A DNA stretch of 64,000 bases. Source: Peromyscus leucopus. Lineage: Eukaryota > Chordata > Mammalia > Rodentia > Cricetidae. The stretch covers positions 12,632,298 through 12,696,297 of the forward strand of contig NC_051068.1 in assembly GCF_004664715.2 (NCBI RefSeq), written 5' to 3'. A model generated the notes under the pieces. The model was not told the origin of the DNA, did no database searches, and worked only from the letters and a program-made list of their open reading frames with translations. This document shows, one piece after another, positions 1 to 11,809 of the stretch (the stretch's first letter is position 1; the number at the start of each line of letters is the position of its first letter). The translations under genes were made by a program, and so were the position numbers.

Positions 1-504
1 AGTTTGAGGCCAGACTGGTCAACAGAGTGAGTTACAGGACAGCCGGGGCTACAAGGAGAAACCTTGTCTCAACCCCCGCCCCCAAAGAAGAACACAAAGG
101 GTTTATTTAATAAGCATATGAAAAGTGTTCAGTCAGTCATTAGAGAAGTGTAAATCAAACATACCGTGAGATATCAGTTCACACTCACCAGGATAAGATG
201 GACAGTAACAAGTGTGCAAACCACACCTAGAAAACTAGAGCCTTCACAGTGCTGGCTGGCAGAATGAAAGTGATGCGACCACTTTGGAAAATAACTTGTC
301 AAAGTCTCAGAAAAATAAACATAAATGCCAGGTGTGATGCTCACTTGTGATCCCAATGCTCAGGAGGGTCATTAAGTCTGAGGCCAGCCTGGGCTACAAA
401 GTAAGACATTGTCTACACACCTAAAATAGCAGGGCATGGTGGCACACACCTATAGTCCCAGAACTTGGAAGGTAAAGGCAAGAAGATTATACATTCAAGG
501 TCAC

Positions 505-509
505 ACACA

Positions 510-569
<60 letters not shown>
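505..569. repeat. CA microsatellite
   Basis: A mostly perfect (AC)n tract preceded by 'ctctctc', at the end of a SINE-like piece and followed by a purine-rich 'gagggaagg' stretch. Confidence 0.95.
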
Positions 570-1751
570 AGGCAGAGAGGGAAGGAGGGAGGGAGGAAGA
601 AGAGAGAATTCTAGTAAAAGGAAGTTCCCCTCAAGTTACTGCATGGCCTAGCAGTACCTTGAATACCCCCAGAAGTGAAGCACACATCCACATGAGGGCA
701 CACATGCACAGCCACATAACAGAATGCATGTACATTCACAGCATTTCAAAAGCAACTATGGAGCACTATTCACAATAGCTATTATGAGACCAAAGCAGTT
801 GTCCAACAGCAAAAGACTATTAAGAAAAATGTAGTTTTATGTGTAAGTTCATAAGCGCCTTTATTGAAGGTATGATGTTCTGTCTCAAGAATATTTAATT
901 TTCAATAAAGTATATGCCCTACAAAAATAAAGAGAAAATGTAGATTATATATGCAATGGAATTCTTCTATTTTTTTTTTTTTCTGTTTTTTCGAGACAGG
1001 GTTTCTCTATGTAGCCCTGGTTGTCCTGTAACTCTATAGACCAGGCTAGCTTCGACCCCAGAGATCCACCTGTCTCTGCCTCCCAGGCGCTAGGATTAAA
1101 GGCATGTGCCACCACTGCCCGGGTGTGTTCCTCTTTTGAGCAATATTTTTATTCATGTTTTAGTTGTACTAGTTGGCCACTATTAAGTTTTAAGGGATTC
1201 TTTCTCTCTTCTGCATGTAAATTTACTATACAGATAAGTGATGTCCAAATATATTTTCTAATGTGTGGCTTATCTTTTAATCTTGTGTTTTGAAATTTAA
1301 AAGGTTGTTTTGTTGTGGTGGTAGATTTTATTTTTATTTTTATTTTTTCATTTTGTTTTGTGACAAGATCTTCAGACTGGCCTGTGTAGGCCAGAGAGGC
1401 CTTGTTATGGCAATCCTCCTGCCTCAATCTCTGGAATGCTAGAATTGCAGGTATGAGTTTCCACACCCAGCTAAAAGGTTTTTATTTTCAAAATGCTTTA
1501 TCATATTGATTGATTTGATTTGATTGAGTGTCTTGGAGAGGATCAGACACAATGATATGGAGGTCAGAGGGTAACTTGGAATAGTTGGTTCTCTCCTCCA
1601 CCACGTGGCTTCTGAGGATCAAACTTAGACAGTCAGACTTGACTTAGAGCACTGTTACCTATGAGCCATCTTACTGGTCCCAGGTTTTAATTTCCAAGTT
1701 TAATTTACCTGGCTTTTTTGCTTGTTTTAATGATTATGCTTTTGATTTAAT

Positions 1752-1794
1752 GTGTGTGTGTGTGTGTGTGTGTGTGTTGTGTGTGTGTGTGTGT
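1752..1794. repeat. GT microsatellite
   Basis: (TG)n with one interruption ('tgttgtg'). Confidence 0.95.
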
Positions 1795-1858
1795 TTGAAC
1801 TAGGGCATTGCATGTGCTAAGTACACAGTCTTACTACTATACTATATCTTCAACTCTT

Positions 1859-2030
1859 TTTTTTTTCTTTTTATCTTTTTTTTTTTTTTTTGGAAACAGG
1901 ATTTCTCTGTGTAACTTTGCGCCTTTCCTGGGTCTCGCTCTGTATACCAGGCTGGCCTCGAACTCACAGAGATCCGCCTACCTCTGCCTCCCGAGTGCTG
2001 GGATTAAAGGTGTGCGCCACCACCGCCTGG
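1859..2030 (-). mobile_element. SINE B1, antisense, with 17-bp target duplication
   Basis: A T-run (A-tail on -) is followed by the B1 body, ending 'ccaccaccgcctgg'. The flanks repeat 'ctatatcttcaactctt' at 1842-1858 and 2031-2047, a perfect duplication that marks a fairly recent L1-mediated insertion. Confidence 0.92.
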
Positions 2031-2614
2031 CTATATCTTCAACTCTTTAAAAAAAATAGTCTTGATTCCTGGGAGATGGAATTAGCTGGAGAGATGGCTC
2101 AGTGGTTAAGAGTGCTTACTGCTTTTTCAGAGTTCTCAGCACCCACATTTAGGCAGCTCACAATTGCCTGTAACTTCCAGGGGATCCAAAACCTCTATCT
2201 TTGGGGTACACCACATACACATAATTAAAAATAAGAAAAGTTAATCTAAAACCAGTTTTAATTCCTATTGATTTACTATTAAATTTATTGTTCTTTCTAT
2301 CATTGGTTCACATCATAGAAACTAGTTCTCGTGAAGGTACATGTTTGTAATCTCAGCAGTTGAATAGCTGAAGCTGGAAGAGTTGGAGTTGGCGTTTCAG
2401 GCTAGCCTAGGTAACCATGTCAGATACTGTCACACCCCTCCCACCACCACCAAAAAACCAAACAAACAAACAAAACTCTTAGTGCATTCTTATTTTCTTC
2501 ATGGATTTGTGTTCTGCTCATGTTTTGGAATCTTTTCTCCTATAGTCTGCTTTAGTTTTTAAAAACAACTTTATGAATTTAACTATTTTGTTTTGTTTCT
2601 CCTAAATTCATCAG

Positions 2615-2767
2615 CTCCCTAGATCTCTAGCTTCAACTCCCACTGCTCCTTCTAATCCAGCAACGCCAGATAATGCAGCCCAGGAAGAGCTCATGATCAC
2701 CTTGATCACAGGATTGGCGTCCCTCACATCTAGAACCTCCATGGGCATCATAGTTGTTGGGGGAGTG
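2615..2767 (+). CDS. MFN1: MFN1 exon: linker and start of first membrane segment
   Basis: This 153-nt exon is 51 whole codons, phase 0 at both ends. The acceptor is 'aaattcatcag' and the donor 'gtaaga'. It encodes LPRSLASTP, a Pro/Thr/Ser/Ala-rich linker, the acidic QEELM, and then [12 protein letters not shown] with GIIVVGGV, the first membrane-anchor stretch. Because the exon is a multiple of three, skipping it would keep the frame but remove half of the membrane anchor. Confidence 0.95.
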
Positions 2768-5700
2768 GTAAGAAACAGTACTTTTAATAAAGTTATCATC
2801 CTAGTCTCAAGAACTATCAAGCATCTGAAAATTTGTAGGTTGTAAGTAGTGACTAAAGCTGGGAATGGTGGCATACACCTTTTAATCCTAGCACTAGGGA
2901 GGCTAGCCTGGTCTACCGAGTGAGTTCCAGGACAGCCAGGACTACAGAGAGAAACCCTATCTCAAACAACAACAACAAAAAAGTAGTGACTAAGATTGTT
3001 TGTTTGTTTGTTTGTTTTTCGAGACAGGGTTTCCTTGTAGTTTTGGTGCCTGCCCTGGATCTCGCTCTGTAGCCCAGGCTGGCCTTGAACTCACAGAGAT
3101 CCGCCAGGCTCTGCCTCCTGAGTGCTAGGATTAAAGGCGTGCACCACCACCGTCCGGTGTGACTAAGATCTTACAGCTGTAACTTATCTTTAAACATACA
3201 TGAATGCATGCATATACCCCTACCTACCTACACCCCTACCTGTAATTTTAGGATGGAATCCCTACCAGCCGTTCAGTTGGTTTCTGTTTGCTCCTTGTTT
3301 GCCTTCCTTAGGTCAGTGCCCAGAACCTTGCACATGCCAAGTAGGCCCTGTACCACTGAATTACATTCCTATCCTTGTCTGACTTTTAATAAAATGACCT
3401 ATCCTCACCACAGCCCACAAATTAGTAGTATTTATATATTGGCATAACAAGAAAGTCCCAATGGGGAAAGGTTCGTAATCCCAGTTGGTAGAGAGCTTGC
3501 CTTTCTTTGGTGAGGGCTAGGTTTGATCTTTGACACCAAACAAGATGGCCTGTGACTGTCTCTGAATTCCAGTAGGAGCTGTCTTGAGTATTAAAGATTA
3601 TTAGTAAGTCGTGTTCAGTTTTTTGCTTAACAGCATACATGTGCTGTTGTAATGTTCAAAACATTCAACCTAAAATAATTTTCTTTTTGTGGAGATAATA
3701 GCAAGTTGGGGTTGGAGAGATGGTTAAGATGTGCTTCTCTTCCAGAGGACCCCTGTTTGGTTCCCAGCACCCACATGGCAGCTTAGCCATTTGTAACTCC
3801 AGTCCCAGGGGTTCTGATGCTATCTCCTGGCCTCCACAGGCACTACATACACACCTGGCACACATTTCCTGTATGCAGGCAGAACACTTGTACACATGAA
3901 AAATAAAAATAAAGTCTTTATAAAGAGCAGCAGGGAGCTTGATTGACCCTATCAACTATGGAGAGCTGTGAAAGTCCATCTTGATGTTTATATTTTTTCT
4001 ATCCGATTTCCTTATGAGGAAGGTATATGCGTCTTTAAAAGATGAATCAGGAGTCACAGTATCTTTCAGTGTGTCCCTTCCCAGTGTGTTTTCTTCTCAT
4101 CATGAGTTGTGACTTTATCTTGCAGATTTGGAAGACAGTGGGCTGGAAACTCATCTCTGTTTCCTTAAGTATGTATGGAGCTTTGTATCTGTATGAAAGG
4201 CTGACCTGGACCACCCGTGCTAAAGAGAGAGCATTTAAGCAGCAGTTTGTGAACTATGCAACCGAAAAGCTGCAGATGATTGTGAGCTTCACAAGTGCAA
4301 ACTGCAGCCACCAAGTACAGCAGTAAGTAGGAAGGTGCAGCTTCCACAGAGGCTCACTGAGGTAGCAAGGGCTCACCTCTGCTCCCACCTGTCAGCACTC
4401 CTCTCCTCACGCCCTGGTGATTAGGTCTGAGCATTTGGAAGTTGGTGCACAGAACCCTTCAGAGGCAGGATAGCTTTAACAACTAGTTCTTTAGCAGGGC
4501 TGTGCTCAGGTGTGATCCTATTAGGATGCTTCCTTCATCATGAAGATTGAATTTTTAGCATTTATTAAGTGGGCTCAACTAAGTGGACAGACTCCTGATT
4601 TTCGTTTGTTTGTTTTTGTTTTGTTAAGACAGGGTCTTATTGGAGCCCAGGCTGGCCTCTAACTCATGGCAGTCCTCCTGCCTCAGCCTCCTGAGTCCAC
4701 TTTGCCCTGATAATTTTATGATGAATAGAATGTGCTTTTTACTATCATAGTCCAAACTTGAAGTGTGTAACAGTATTGCTTTTTAGATTTCAAGACAATT
4801 TTCTTATAGGTCTAGGTCTATCCAATTTCTCCTTTTTTTTTTTTCCCTGTTTTAAGTTGTTGTTAAGATCTCACGATGTAGCTCTTGCTGATATTTAATT
4901 CACTCTGTAGGTCAAGCTCACCTTGAACTCACAGAGATCTTCCTGTCTCTGTTTCCAGAGTGCTGGGATTAAAGGAAAAGGCTACCATACCCACCATTTA
5001 AAATTCTTTGTCTAAGCCGGGTGTTGGTGGCGCACGCCTTTAATCCTAGCACTCGGGAGGCAGAGCCAGGTGGATCTCTTTGAGTTCGAGGCCAGCCTGG
5101 GCTACCAAGTGAGCTCCAGGAAAGGTGCAAAGCTATACAGAGAAACCCTGTCTTGAAAAACCAAAAAAAAAAAAAAAAAAAAAAAAACTTTGTCTTTTAC
5201 ATTTATTTTATGGGTTTGAGTGTTATGCCTGCATATACATCTGTTTATTGCTCTAGAAGTGGTGGGACCTGGGAGAATGGAGGCAATAAAGGAGGCAGAC
5301 TGTAATCTCATGCAATAACCACCTTTATTCAGAGCATCAAACAGTTTATACTCTGAAGGTTAAGAAGAGTCACATGAGTGAAGTGTCCAGTCACAAGGAC
5401 AAGGTGCATGTGGTGGACAAGCCTCATGCAGCAGAACATGTCTTTCCATAGAGACATGTAAACAACAAATAATAACAGCCACTTGTAATGAATAGTCTGA
5501 AGTAAACCCAATCCTATCTGCTACACCTAGGAGGGACACAAAAACACATTCCAAGAACCATGTTTTTTAAGAAACTATGGTCATAAGACTCGTCCTGTTT
5601 TCTTGGGGTTTTCTCACAAGCACTCAGAATTCTCACATGATTTCATTCTTGGACCATATTTAGACATATGTCTCTGCACCACATGTGTGCCTAGTGTCCT

Positions 5701-8700
5701 TGGAGATGAGAAGAGAGCATCAGATCCCCTGGAACTGGAGTTACAGATAGTTGTGAGCCACCATGTGGGTGCCAGGAACCAAACCCAGGTCCTCTTCAAG
5801 AGCAACAACTATTCGTAACCACAGACCCCTCTCTCCTAACCCCTAGTTTCTGCTTTTATAGCAATTAAATATTAACAAAAATTATTGAATTCTCTTTAAA
5901 CCAAAGTGCAGTGTTCTATATTTAAATGCATTTGAGCCAGAGTTAAATAGCCCCAGAGGATCTCAGCTTAGAGAGGTAACATGCACAGAAGGACACAAGC
6001 AGAGTGAATGTTGTCCTTCCTGTAAGGGCAGGGGGGAGAAGTGGGAGTGCTTCAGCAGGTAGAGCCTGAAGAAGAACAGCCTTGAATGAGGGCTCATGGG
6101 AGCGGGTGGCACGAGGTGTGAACACGTGCAAGAGGTGGATTGAGGAGGAGGGTAATGTGTTCAAGAACATGAAGAGGGCTGGAGAGATGACCCAGAGGTT
6201 AAGAGTTCTGGCTGCTCCTCCAGAGGTCCCGAGTTCAATTCCCAGCACCCACAGGGTGTTTCACAACCGTCTATAGTGGGATCTGATACCCTCTTCTAGT
6301 GTGCAGGCATACATGCAGGTTGAACACTCTATGCATAATAAACAAACAAACAAGTCTTTAAAAAAAACCACGAAAGTGTGGACAGTGTGTATGTTAGAGG
6401 GATTTTTGACTTCTAGGACAGGGCTATAAATTTGCAGAGATTATAGTCTGGGTAATTGGGAATTCTGGGAATGATGTCATCCGTCATTTAGCTCTAAAGC
6501 CAGTCACTTTGCAGTGGTGTAGTATATGGAATGGTTTAGTCAAGACAGGAATTAACAGGTAAATCTGTTTGAGATACACGGTCAAAACAAGGAGATCTGT
6601 GGGTGGAGACTTGTTCGTGCCGTATGCACCAAATACTTTTGGAACTCTTGTAATTTCATTTGTGTAATGGAAGATACTTTCTCTGATGAAGATACTTGGA
6701 CCTGAGTGAAGGTCTTACAAATAAATGGTATAGCTCCATGCCTCCCTTTCCTTAAAAAAAAAAAAAAATCACCCAACATAATTGTAGGAATTATGGGAAA
6801 TGTAAAGTTGGAAGATAATTTGGCCTTCCCTTTACATTATAATGGAGGCAACCACAAATAATTAGTTATGACATATTAGGCAAATGTCAGTATTTAATAA
6901 AATGTTAACAGAATGAAAAATACTTGATGTGTCATAGTGGGATTTGGTAGCATGAAGAAAACGATAGTGTATAGACAGTTGCAGAGAGAAGTATTAGATA
7001 ATTATGTCTGAAGTGCACACTGAGTAGCCATACTCCTGGGTAAAATACAAACACCATTCTTTAGAGCCACTGTCCTTAGCACTCAGACTGAATGTGGCCT
7101 TTGCTTCTGGTAGTCCACATTGCTCAGTGATTTACCTCACAAAAGGATGCTGCCCCAAAGCTTTTGTTTTTGTTGAGCAGAGGAGAAGAGTCAAGTTTCT
7201 TATGCTTCTGAGGAAATCCCCATCTCCTGTGACGGTGTCTCCTGGTGTGTCTGTATTCTGTCATTTTCTTGAGAATGTCCTGTGTGCATCCTGTATTCAC
7301 ATCATTTTTACCCTGCCTCTCCCCCTCCAACTCCTCCCATGTCCCCCAAGTTTATGAAATCTTTCCTTTATTATCACACACACACACACTCTACTGAGTC
7401 CTTTTAGTTTGTTCATATGTATGTTCTGTGATCTCACCCCTCTCCTGGCAACCATTAGTTGCCTGTAGCTCTTCATCCTGGGGTGAAGCCCTGTGAGCTC
7501 CCCCATCTGCATCGATTACTATCCCTACTAGATCCTCTACTTACTGTCACCAAGCACCTCTTGTTTAGGTGATTCAGTTGTTGACATTTCATGGGTGCGG
7601 CTTCCATGTCATGCCTTGCAGCAGATGTCCTGGTTCTCTGGACCCTTTTCACCAGGGCCCCCTGAGCCTTAGGTTTGGAGGTTGCATTCTAGATGGATCA
7701 TTCAAGGCAGGCACCCTGCAGTCTATTGTTCTCTGAAATAGTAATTATAATAGTAGTAGTCTCCATCTACTACAGAAAGAAGCTCCCTTGGTGAGAGTCT
7801 GAGAGCAACACTTACTTGCCTGTGGATGTAAGTGTAAGTTTTAAGAATGGAGTTAGAAATTATACTGGTTTAGGAAAGCAATATTCTCTTTTAGTCTTCT
7901 AGGGTCCGTGATCTCACTAGCCACCAGTAATTGGCTAGGTTTACAGTACTAGACATGAATTTTCTTCCATTGAGCGGGCCTTAAATCCAGTTGGACAGCC
8001 TTTGATCACCCCTAAGCTATAACACCATTGGGGTTATCTTGGGGAGTGGGTCACTGTGTGGCTTTATAGCCTGGCAGGACTATTGATTGCTCTTGTCCCT
8101 AGGTGTCCTGCATGCGTGGCTCCTTCAGATGGCATTAGAGCTTGTGCTCCTTGAATGTCAGTCAGTTCTAGGCAGTTCCACCAGGTCTGTCCAGTGTGTG
8201 ATGTCTTCAGCAATAGTCTTTCACTCCAGTTCTGGGAAGCAACCAAGAGCAACACCAGTAGCCTGTGTTGTTTGGGGAACTCGCTTGGATTCCCCTACCT
8301 AGCAACGCAAGGGGAGGTTTGCTATGCATGGCACTGGGGTTTTTTGTTAGACACTCTGGCTCTTGTGGAAAATATTACCATCCCAAGTGGTAAAACTTTA
8401 CTTAAATTGGGTGCATGCGTACATACGTGTGTGTGTGATAAGGATTCAGTGTCAGGATCCATAAATAAGAGAGAACATGTATTTAACTTTCTAGGTCTGG
8501 GTTACCTCACTCAATATGATCTTTTTTAGTTCCATCCATTTACCTGAAAAGTTCATGATTTCATTTTTCTTTACAGCTGAGCAGTATATGTCCCACATTT
8601 TCATTATCTAGTTGTTGATCAGTTGAAGAACATTTGTGTGTTCCATTTCTCACTATTGTGAATAGAGTGCCAATGAACTGAGCAAGTGTGTATGAAGTAG

Positions 8701-11700
8701 GATGTTGAGTCCTTTGGACATTTGCTGAGGAGTGAGACAGCTGGGTCACATGGTAGATCTGCTGTTAGCTTTGGAGAATTCTCCACATTGATTTCCATGG
8801 GGCTGCACCAGTTTGCAATCCCAATAATGAAGGAGGCTTTTCTTTTACCACGTCCTCACCAGCATTTGTTGTCCGTCATTTTCTTGATCTCAGGTGGTCT
8901 GACTAAGGGAAGATGAAACCTCCAAGTAGTTTTAATTTGCATGTCTCTGATTGCTAAGGATGTAGAATATTTTTTGAGATACTTCTTAGCCATTTTTCTT
9001 CTTTTGAGGACTATGTTCAGATCTAAAGCCCATTTTTTACTTGGGTGGTTTGTTTTCTTGACTGTTTTTGAGTTCTTTCTAAATTCTGGTATTCATCCTG
9101 TCAGATTTATAGCAGACAAAAATTCTGCCCCACTCTCTGTGGGTTTCTTCATTCAGCTGTGTCCTTTGCTGTAGAGGCTTCTCAGTTTTGAGTCCCGTGG
9201 GGAGTCCTCCCCTGCACCTCTATCCTGCAGGGTGCTGCTTTTTTCCTTCTAGCAGGTGTAGCATTTTGTCTCCTTTGCGGTTGCAGTTCATTTGTGTTCA
9301 CAGCCCTGCGGCAGCTGTAGCCCAGGCTCGCGAGCGTGGTGCCTTGAGGCAAAGTCAAGGAGCTGCATTCACACTAAGTTTACAGGGGCCACGCTGGCCT
9401 CTCAGCTTAGCTATTGACGTTTTCCTCTTTAGCTGAGCATAGTGGTGCACACCTTGAGTCCCAGCGTTCCAGAGGCAGAGGCAGGTGGATCTCGGAGTTC
9501 AAGGCCAGTCTGGTCTGAGTTCCAGGACAGCCAGGACTATGTAAAGAAACCCTGTCTCAAAAAAACGAAACAAAACGTTTTTCTTTTTAATATATTGGGG
9601 TTTGGTTTTTTGGGTTTTTTTTTGTTTTTTTAGAAAACCTACATACTTTTTTTTAAATTTTATTTTAGAGAAATGGCTACCACTTTTGCTCGACTGTGTC
9701 AACAAGTTGATGTTACTCAAAAACATCTGGAAGAAGAAATTGCTAGATTATCCAAAGAAATAGATCAACTGGAGAAAATACAAAACAACTCGAAGCTGTT
9801 AAGGTAAACTTTTCCCTCTCAGTAACATGAATATCTAATTTCATCTCACATCTAAGATTATTATGTGAAGTCACTAATGACTTTGCATTAGAACTTTTAA
9901 ATGAACTATCTTCATTGCTTTAAATTCAGAGTTTCCATGTTTGGAGCTGGAGAGATGGCTCAGCAAGAGTATTTGCTATTTTGCAGAGACCCCTACTTGG
10001 GTTTGGTTCCCAGCACCTACATGGACTTCATTAAGCTAAAAAGTCTGTACAGCAATGGCCACCCAGCAGCCACCTGTAACTCTAGTTCCAAGAGCTCCGA
10101 CGCCTTCTTCTGGCTTCTCTCAGCACCAGGCGTGCAAGTGGTGCATATTTATACATGTAGGCACAACACTCATAAAATAAAAATAAATCGTTTTAAGAAG
10201 ACAAGGACTGTCCATATTTAATTCCTTATGCTTTGGAATTTCAGTGAAAGCCCATTGCAGCCGGAGAGTCCATCTGAGTTAAAAGCAATTTTGTAGGACT
10301 TTTACTCTCCCTTAGGCTGGGATAATTCTTTTCTAGAACAGAAGTTCAGTAATCTAAAATGACAGTTGAGCATTGTGTCACACACCTTGTGTGCCCAGTA
10401 CTTAGGAGACAGGAGCAGGTTCAAAGTAGTCCTCAGGTACATAGTCCTCAGTTCAAGGTCAGCCTGGGCCACATGAGACCTTTCTCAAAAAAACCCAACA
10501 AACAACCACAAACCCAAACCAAATGAACAAAAATCCCCACAACAGAGGCCCTGGTCTTTCTGAGGAAGGAGGACACTTGCGTTTGAAGCAGTGAACTACA
10601 GGTGTTCTGATAAATTGGGCTTGCGCTTCGTTATGATTTATGGATCCTTTGGGACAGGAGTGGAAGTGTCACCATCAGGTCTGACTTGGCAGTTGTTTCC
10701 ACTTCCTTAATCACGAGCTGCTTGCCAGCATGTCTTGGAGTAGCGTTAAGCACTGAGCAACACTGCTGAGTCAGGGCTTGCCTGCAGTAGTGCTACATCA
10801 GAGAGCAGCTTTGTGGCCAGGGTTTGCAGATTGGAGGGCTGTCCTCGTGGCCTGAGTTCTGAGGGCATGTGTAATTAGACAAATGAAGATGTGCTGTCAG
10901 CACAGTGCTCATGGTCGTGGAAGAGCCTTTGCAAAGGCGCAGAGCAGCACAGTACTCAGCTGTTGGTTTTCATGGAGTCCACTGTTAAAATTACCTGTAG
11001 CTTCACATGCCAAGCCAGTTTCCAGCTTGGAAACAGTAGGCTGCAGCAGAGCCCAGGTGTAGACCAGGCTGTAAGCCCTACATGTGTCTAAGTACACTCT
11101 ATAATGTCCACAGTGCGGTCAAGGGGTGATGTCTGATGCTCCTTCTGGCCTAGCAAGACATGGCTGGGCGGAATCACAATTACCAACTCAGGCTCAGCCT
11201 GAAGAACTATATTCACCTGCGTATGTGACCTCAGTCACATGAGACAACAAAACAACTCCCTTCTCTCCAAATAGAGTCCCTTCTTTGTGAGTACATGCCC
11301 TAGCATGAACTGAGAATATGCTGCGTAGACTGTGGCTGGCAATTCAGTTAGGGCTTCCACTCATAGGCAATTGATTATATCAGGTATGATTCTAATGTGC
11401 TCCTTGCCAGCTTCTTTGCATATACAGTGTAAGTCATTCAGTACTTTACACTTTACAGTTATGACCCTGACTTAAGATGTCACTCCTGTTTAAGCTGTTA
11501 GGCTGTTTCAGTATTGAAGTCCATGACTCTGTCTTCATATCGCTCTAGCCCCTGAGGTTGTATTCACTGTGAGCATAGCAGGCGCACACACGCTAACAGT
11601 CTTGTATGAGTTCCAGTTAAGGATGGCCACAGCTGCCTAGAGGGCTGTTTGTAAGTTTGGATAGAATGTACTCTTCTCGTTGACTGTTAAGATAATTAGG

Positions 11701-11809
11701 TTGGTGTTTTATTCGTTGTCTTTTAACTAGAAATAAAGCCGTTCAACTTGAAAGTGAGCTGGAGAATTTTACGAAGCAGTTTCTACACTCAAGCAATGAA
11801 GAATCTTAA
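2615..11809 (+). CDS. MFN1: Mitofusin 1, 3' part of gene (last four coding exons)
   Basis: MFN1 is a dynamin-like GTPase of the outer mitochondrial membrane; paired molecules tether and fuse mitochondria. Only the C-terminal part is here: exons 2615-2767, 4126-4322, 9669-9803 and 11731-11809 join in frame (564 nt, 187 codons plus stop). If the protein has the usual 741 residues, this is about residues 555-741. In order it contains a Pro/Thr/Ser/Ala-rich linker, two hydrophobic segments separated by a short turn (paired membrane anchor), then a charged heptad-repeat coiled coil (HR2) ending NEES. The GTPase domain and HR1 lie to the left of the window. All junctions are GT/AG. MFN1 is preferred over MFN2 because the tail reads [12 protein letters not shown] and ENFTKQFL as I remember MFN1. 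No frameshift or internal stop is seen. Confidence 0.96.
2852..2965 (+). mobile_element. SINE B1, sense
   Basis: B1 body 'gctgggaatggtggcatac' through 'agagagaaaccctatctc' with a CAA-rich tail, internally shortened. It forms an inverted pair with the B1 at 3000-3158, 35 bp away and about 90 bp after an MFN1 exon. Confidence 0.85.
2996..3158 (-). mobile_element. SINE B1, antisense, with target duplication
   Basis: A (GTTT)n tail-like run is followed by 'cgagacagggtttcc' and the B1 body to 'ccaccaccgtccgg'. 'gtgactaagat' occurs on both sides (about 2985-2995 and 3159-3169). Confidence 0.9.
3700..3920 (+). mobile_element. SINE B2/B3-like, sense
   Basis: 'ggttggagagatggttaag' is a tRNA-derived B2 head with B-box-like 'ttggttcccagcaccc'. 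It ends in an A-rich 'aaaaataaaaataaagtc' tail. Confidence 0.8.
4126..4322 (+). CDS. MFN1: MFN1 exon: second membrane segment and start of C-terminal arm
   Basis: This 197-nt exon follows the acceptor 'atcttgcag' and ends in a split Gln codon (CA|A) before 'gtaagtag'. It encodes [20 protein letters not shown], which completes the anchor, then [20 protein letters not shown] and an amphipathic segment with the conserved SANCSHQV. An in-frame TAA just past the donor shows the exon must be spliced. Confidence 0.95.
5015..5187 (+). mobile_element. SINE B1, sense
   Basis: A full-length-looking B1 from 'gccgggtgttggtggcgc' to a long A-run (5162-5186). 'ctttgtct' repeats on both sides as a short target duplication. 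Confidence 0.92.
6179..6365 (+). mobile_element. SINE B2, sense
   Basis: The head 'ggctggagagatgacccag', the middle 'gagttcaattcccagcaccc', and an 'aataaacaaacaaacaa' tail are typical of B2. Confidence 0.88.
7270..9185 (-). mobile_element. LINE-1 fragment, antisense (3' UTR and ORF2 3' part)
   Basis: The + strand reads as the reverse complement of a rodent Lx-type L1 as I remember it: pyrimidine-rich 3' UTR (about 7300-7700), then 'ggttacctcactcaatatga' (about 8502), 'tagttccatccatttacctg', 'attgatttccatggggctgc' and 'tttgcatgtctctgattgct'. No long open frame survives, so it is 5'-truncated and decayed. Boundaries are approximate. Confidence 0.75.
9433..9575 (+). mobile_element. SINE B1, sense
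   Basis: 'gctgagcatagtggtgcac' to 'gaaaccctgtctcaaaaaaa', about 95 nt before the acceptor of the MFN1 HR2 exon. Confidence 0.88.
9669..9803 (+). CDS. MFN1: MFN1 exon: HR2 coiled coil
   Basis: This 135-nt exon starts after 'attttag' and ends in a split Arg codon (AG|A) before 'gtaaac'. It encodes [14 protein letters not shown], then a Glu/Lys/Leu heptad pattern ([17 protein letters not shown]) and NNSKLLR. This is the HR2 helix used in mitofusin assembly and tethering. A T-rich stretch with interrupted T runs (about 9600-9660) precedes the acceptor. Confidence 0.95.
9804..11730 (+). other. MFN1 last intron
   Basis: It contains a sense B2-like SINE (about 9944-10200) and a diverged B1-like stretch (about 10360-10490). 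From 10550 to 11730 I see no repeat or gene; it looks single-copy. Confidence 0.6.
11731..11809 (+). CDS. MFN1: MFN1 terminal coding exon
   Basis: The acceptor 'ttttaactag' is followed by the end of the split Arg codon and [17 protein letters not shown], finishing HR2. The protein ends SSNEES at the TAA at 11807-11809. The exon runs on into the 3' UTR. Confidence 0.96.

Larger units (their letters stand above)
1..2614 (+). other. MFN1 intron (5' end outside window) with SINEs
   Basis: Contents: truncated B1 sense (1-90); B1/B4-like pieces (325-500); CA tract (about 505-569); antisense B1 (971-1122); antisense B1-like piece (1350-1470); antisense B3-like SINE (about 1503-1682); GT tract (1752-1794); antisense B1 (1859-2030); sense B2 (about 2085-2230). 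The remainder is AT-rich with nothing recognised. Confidence 0.7.
4323..9668 (+). other. MFN1 intron with B1, B2 and L1 insertions
   Basis: Contents: antisense B1-like pieces (4610-4700, 4850-4995); sense B1 (5015-5187); a possible antisense LTR-like stretch (about 5240-5560, with TTTATT near 5323, family unrecognised); antisense B2 (about 5690-5815); sense B2 (6179-6365); antisense L1 fragment (about 7270-9185); sense B1 (9433-9570). Nothing is recognised at 5820-6170 or 6370-7260. Confidence 0.65.

Noticed and set aside
2085..2160. tRNA-gene-like A and B box sequences in 'ggagagatggctcag' elements
   Set aside because: These are B2 SINE heads derived from tRNA, with A-rich tails and many copies; none folds as an intact tRNA gene with flanking terminator that I could support.
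5240..5560. Possible antisense LTR with TTTATT near 5323
   Set aside because: I saw no matching partner, TG...CA ends or target duplication, so I mention it only within the intron description.
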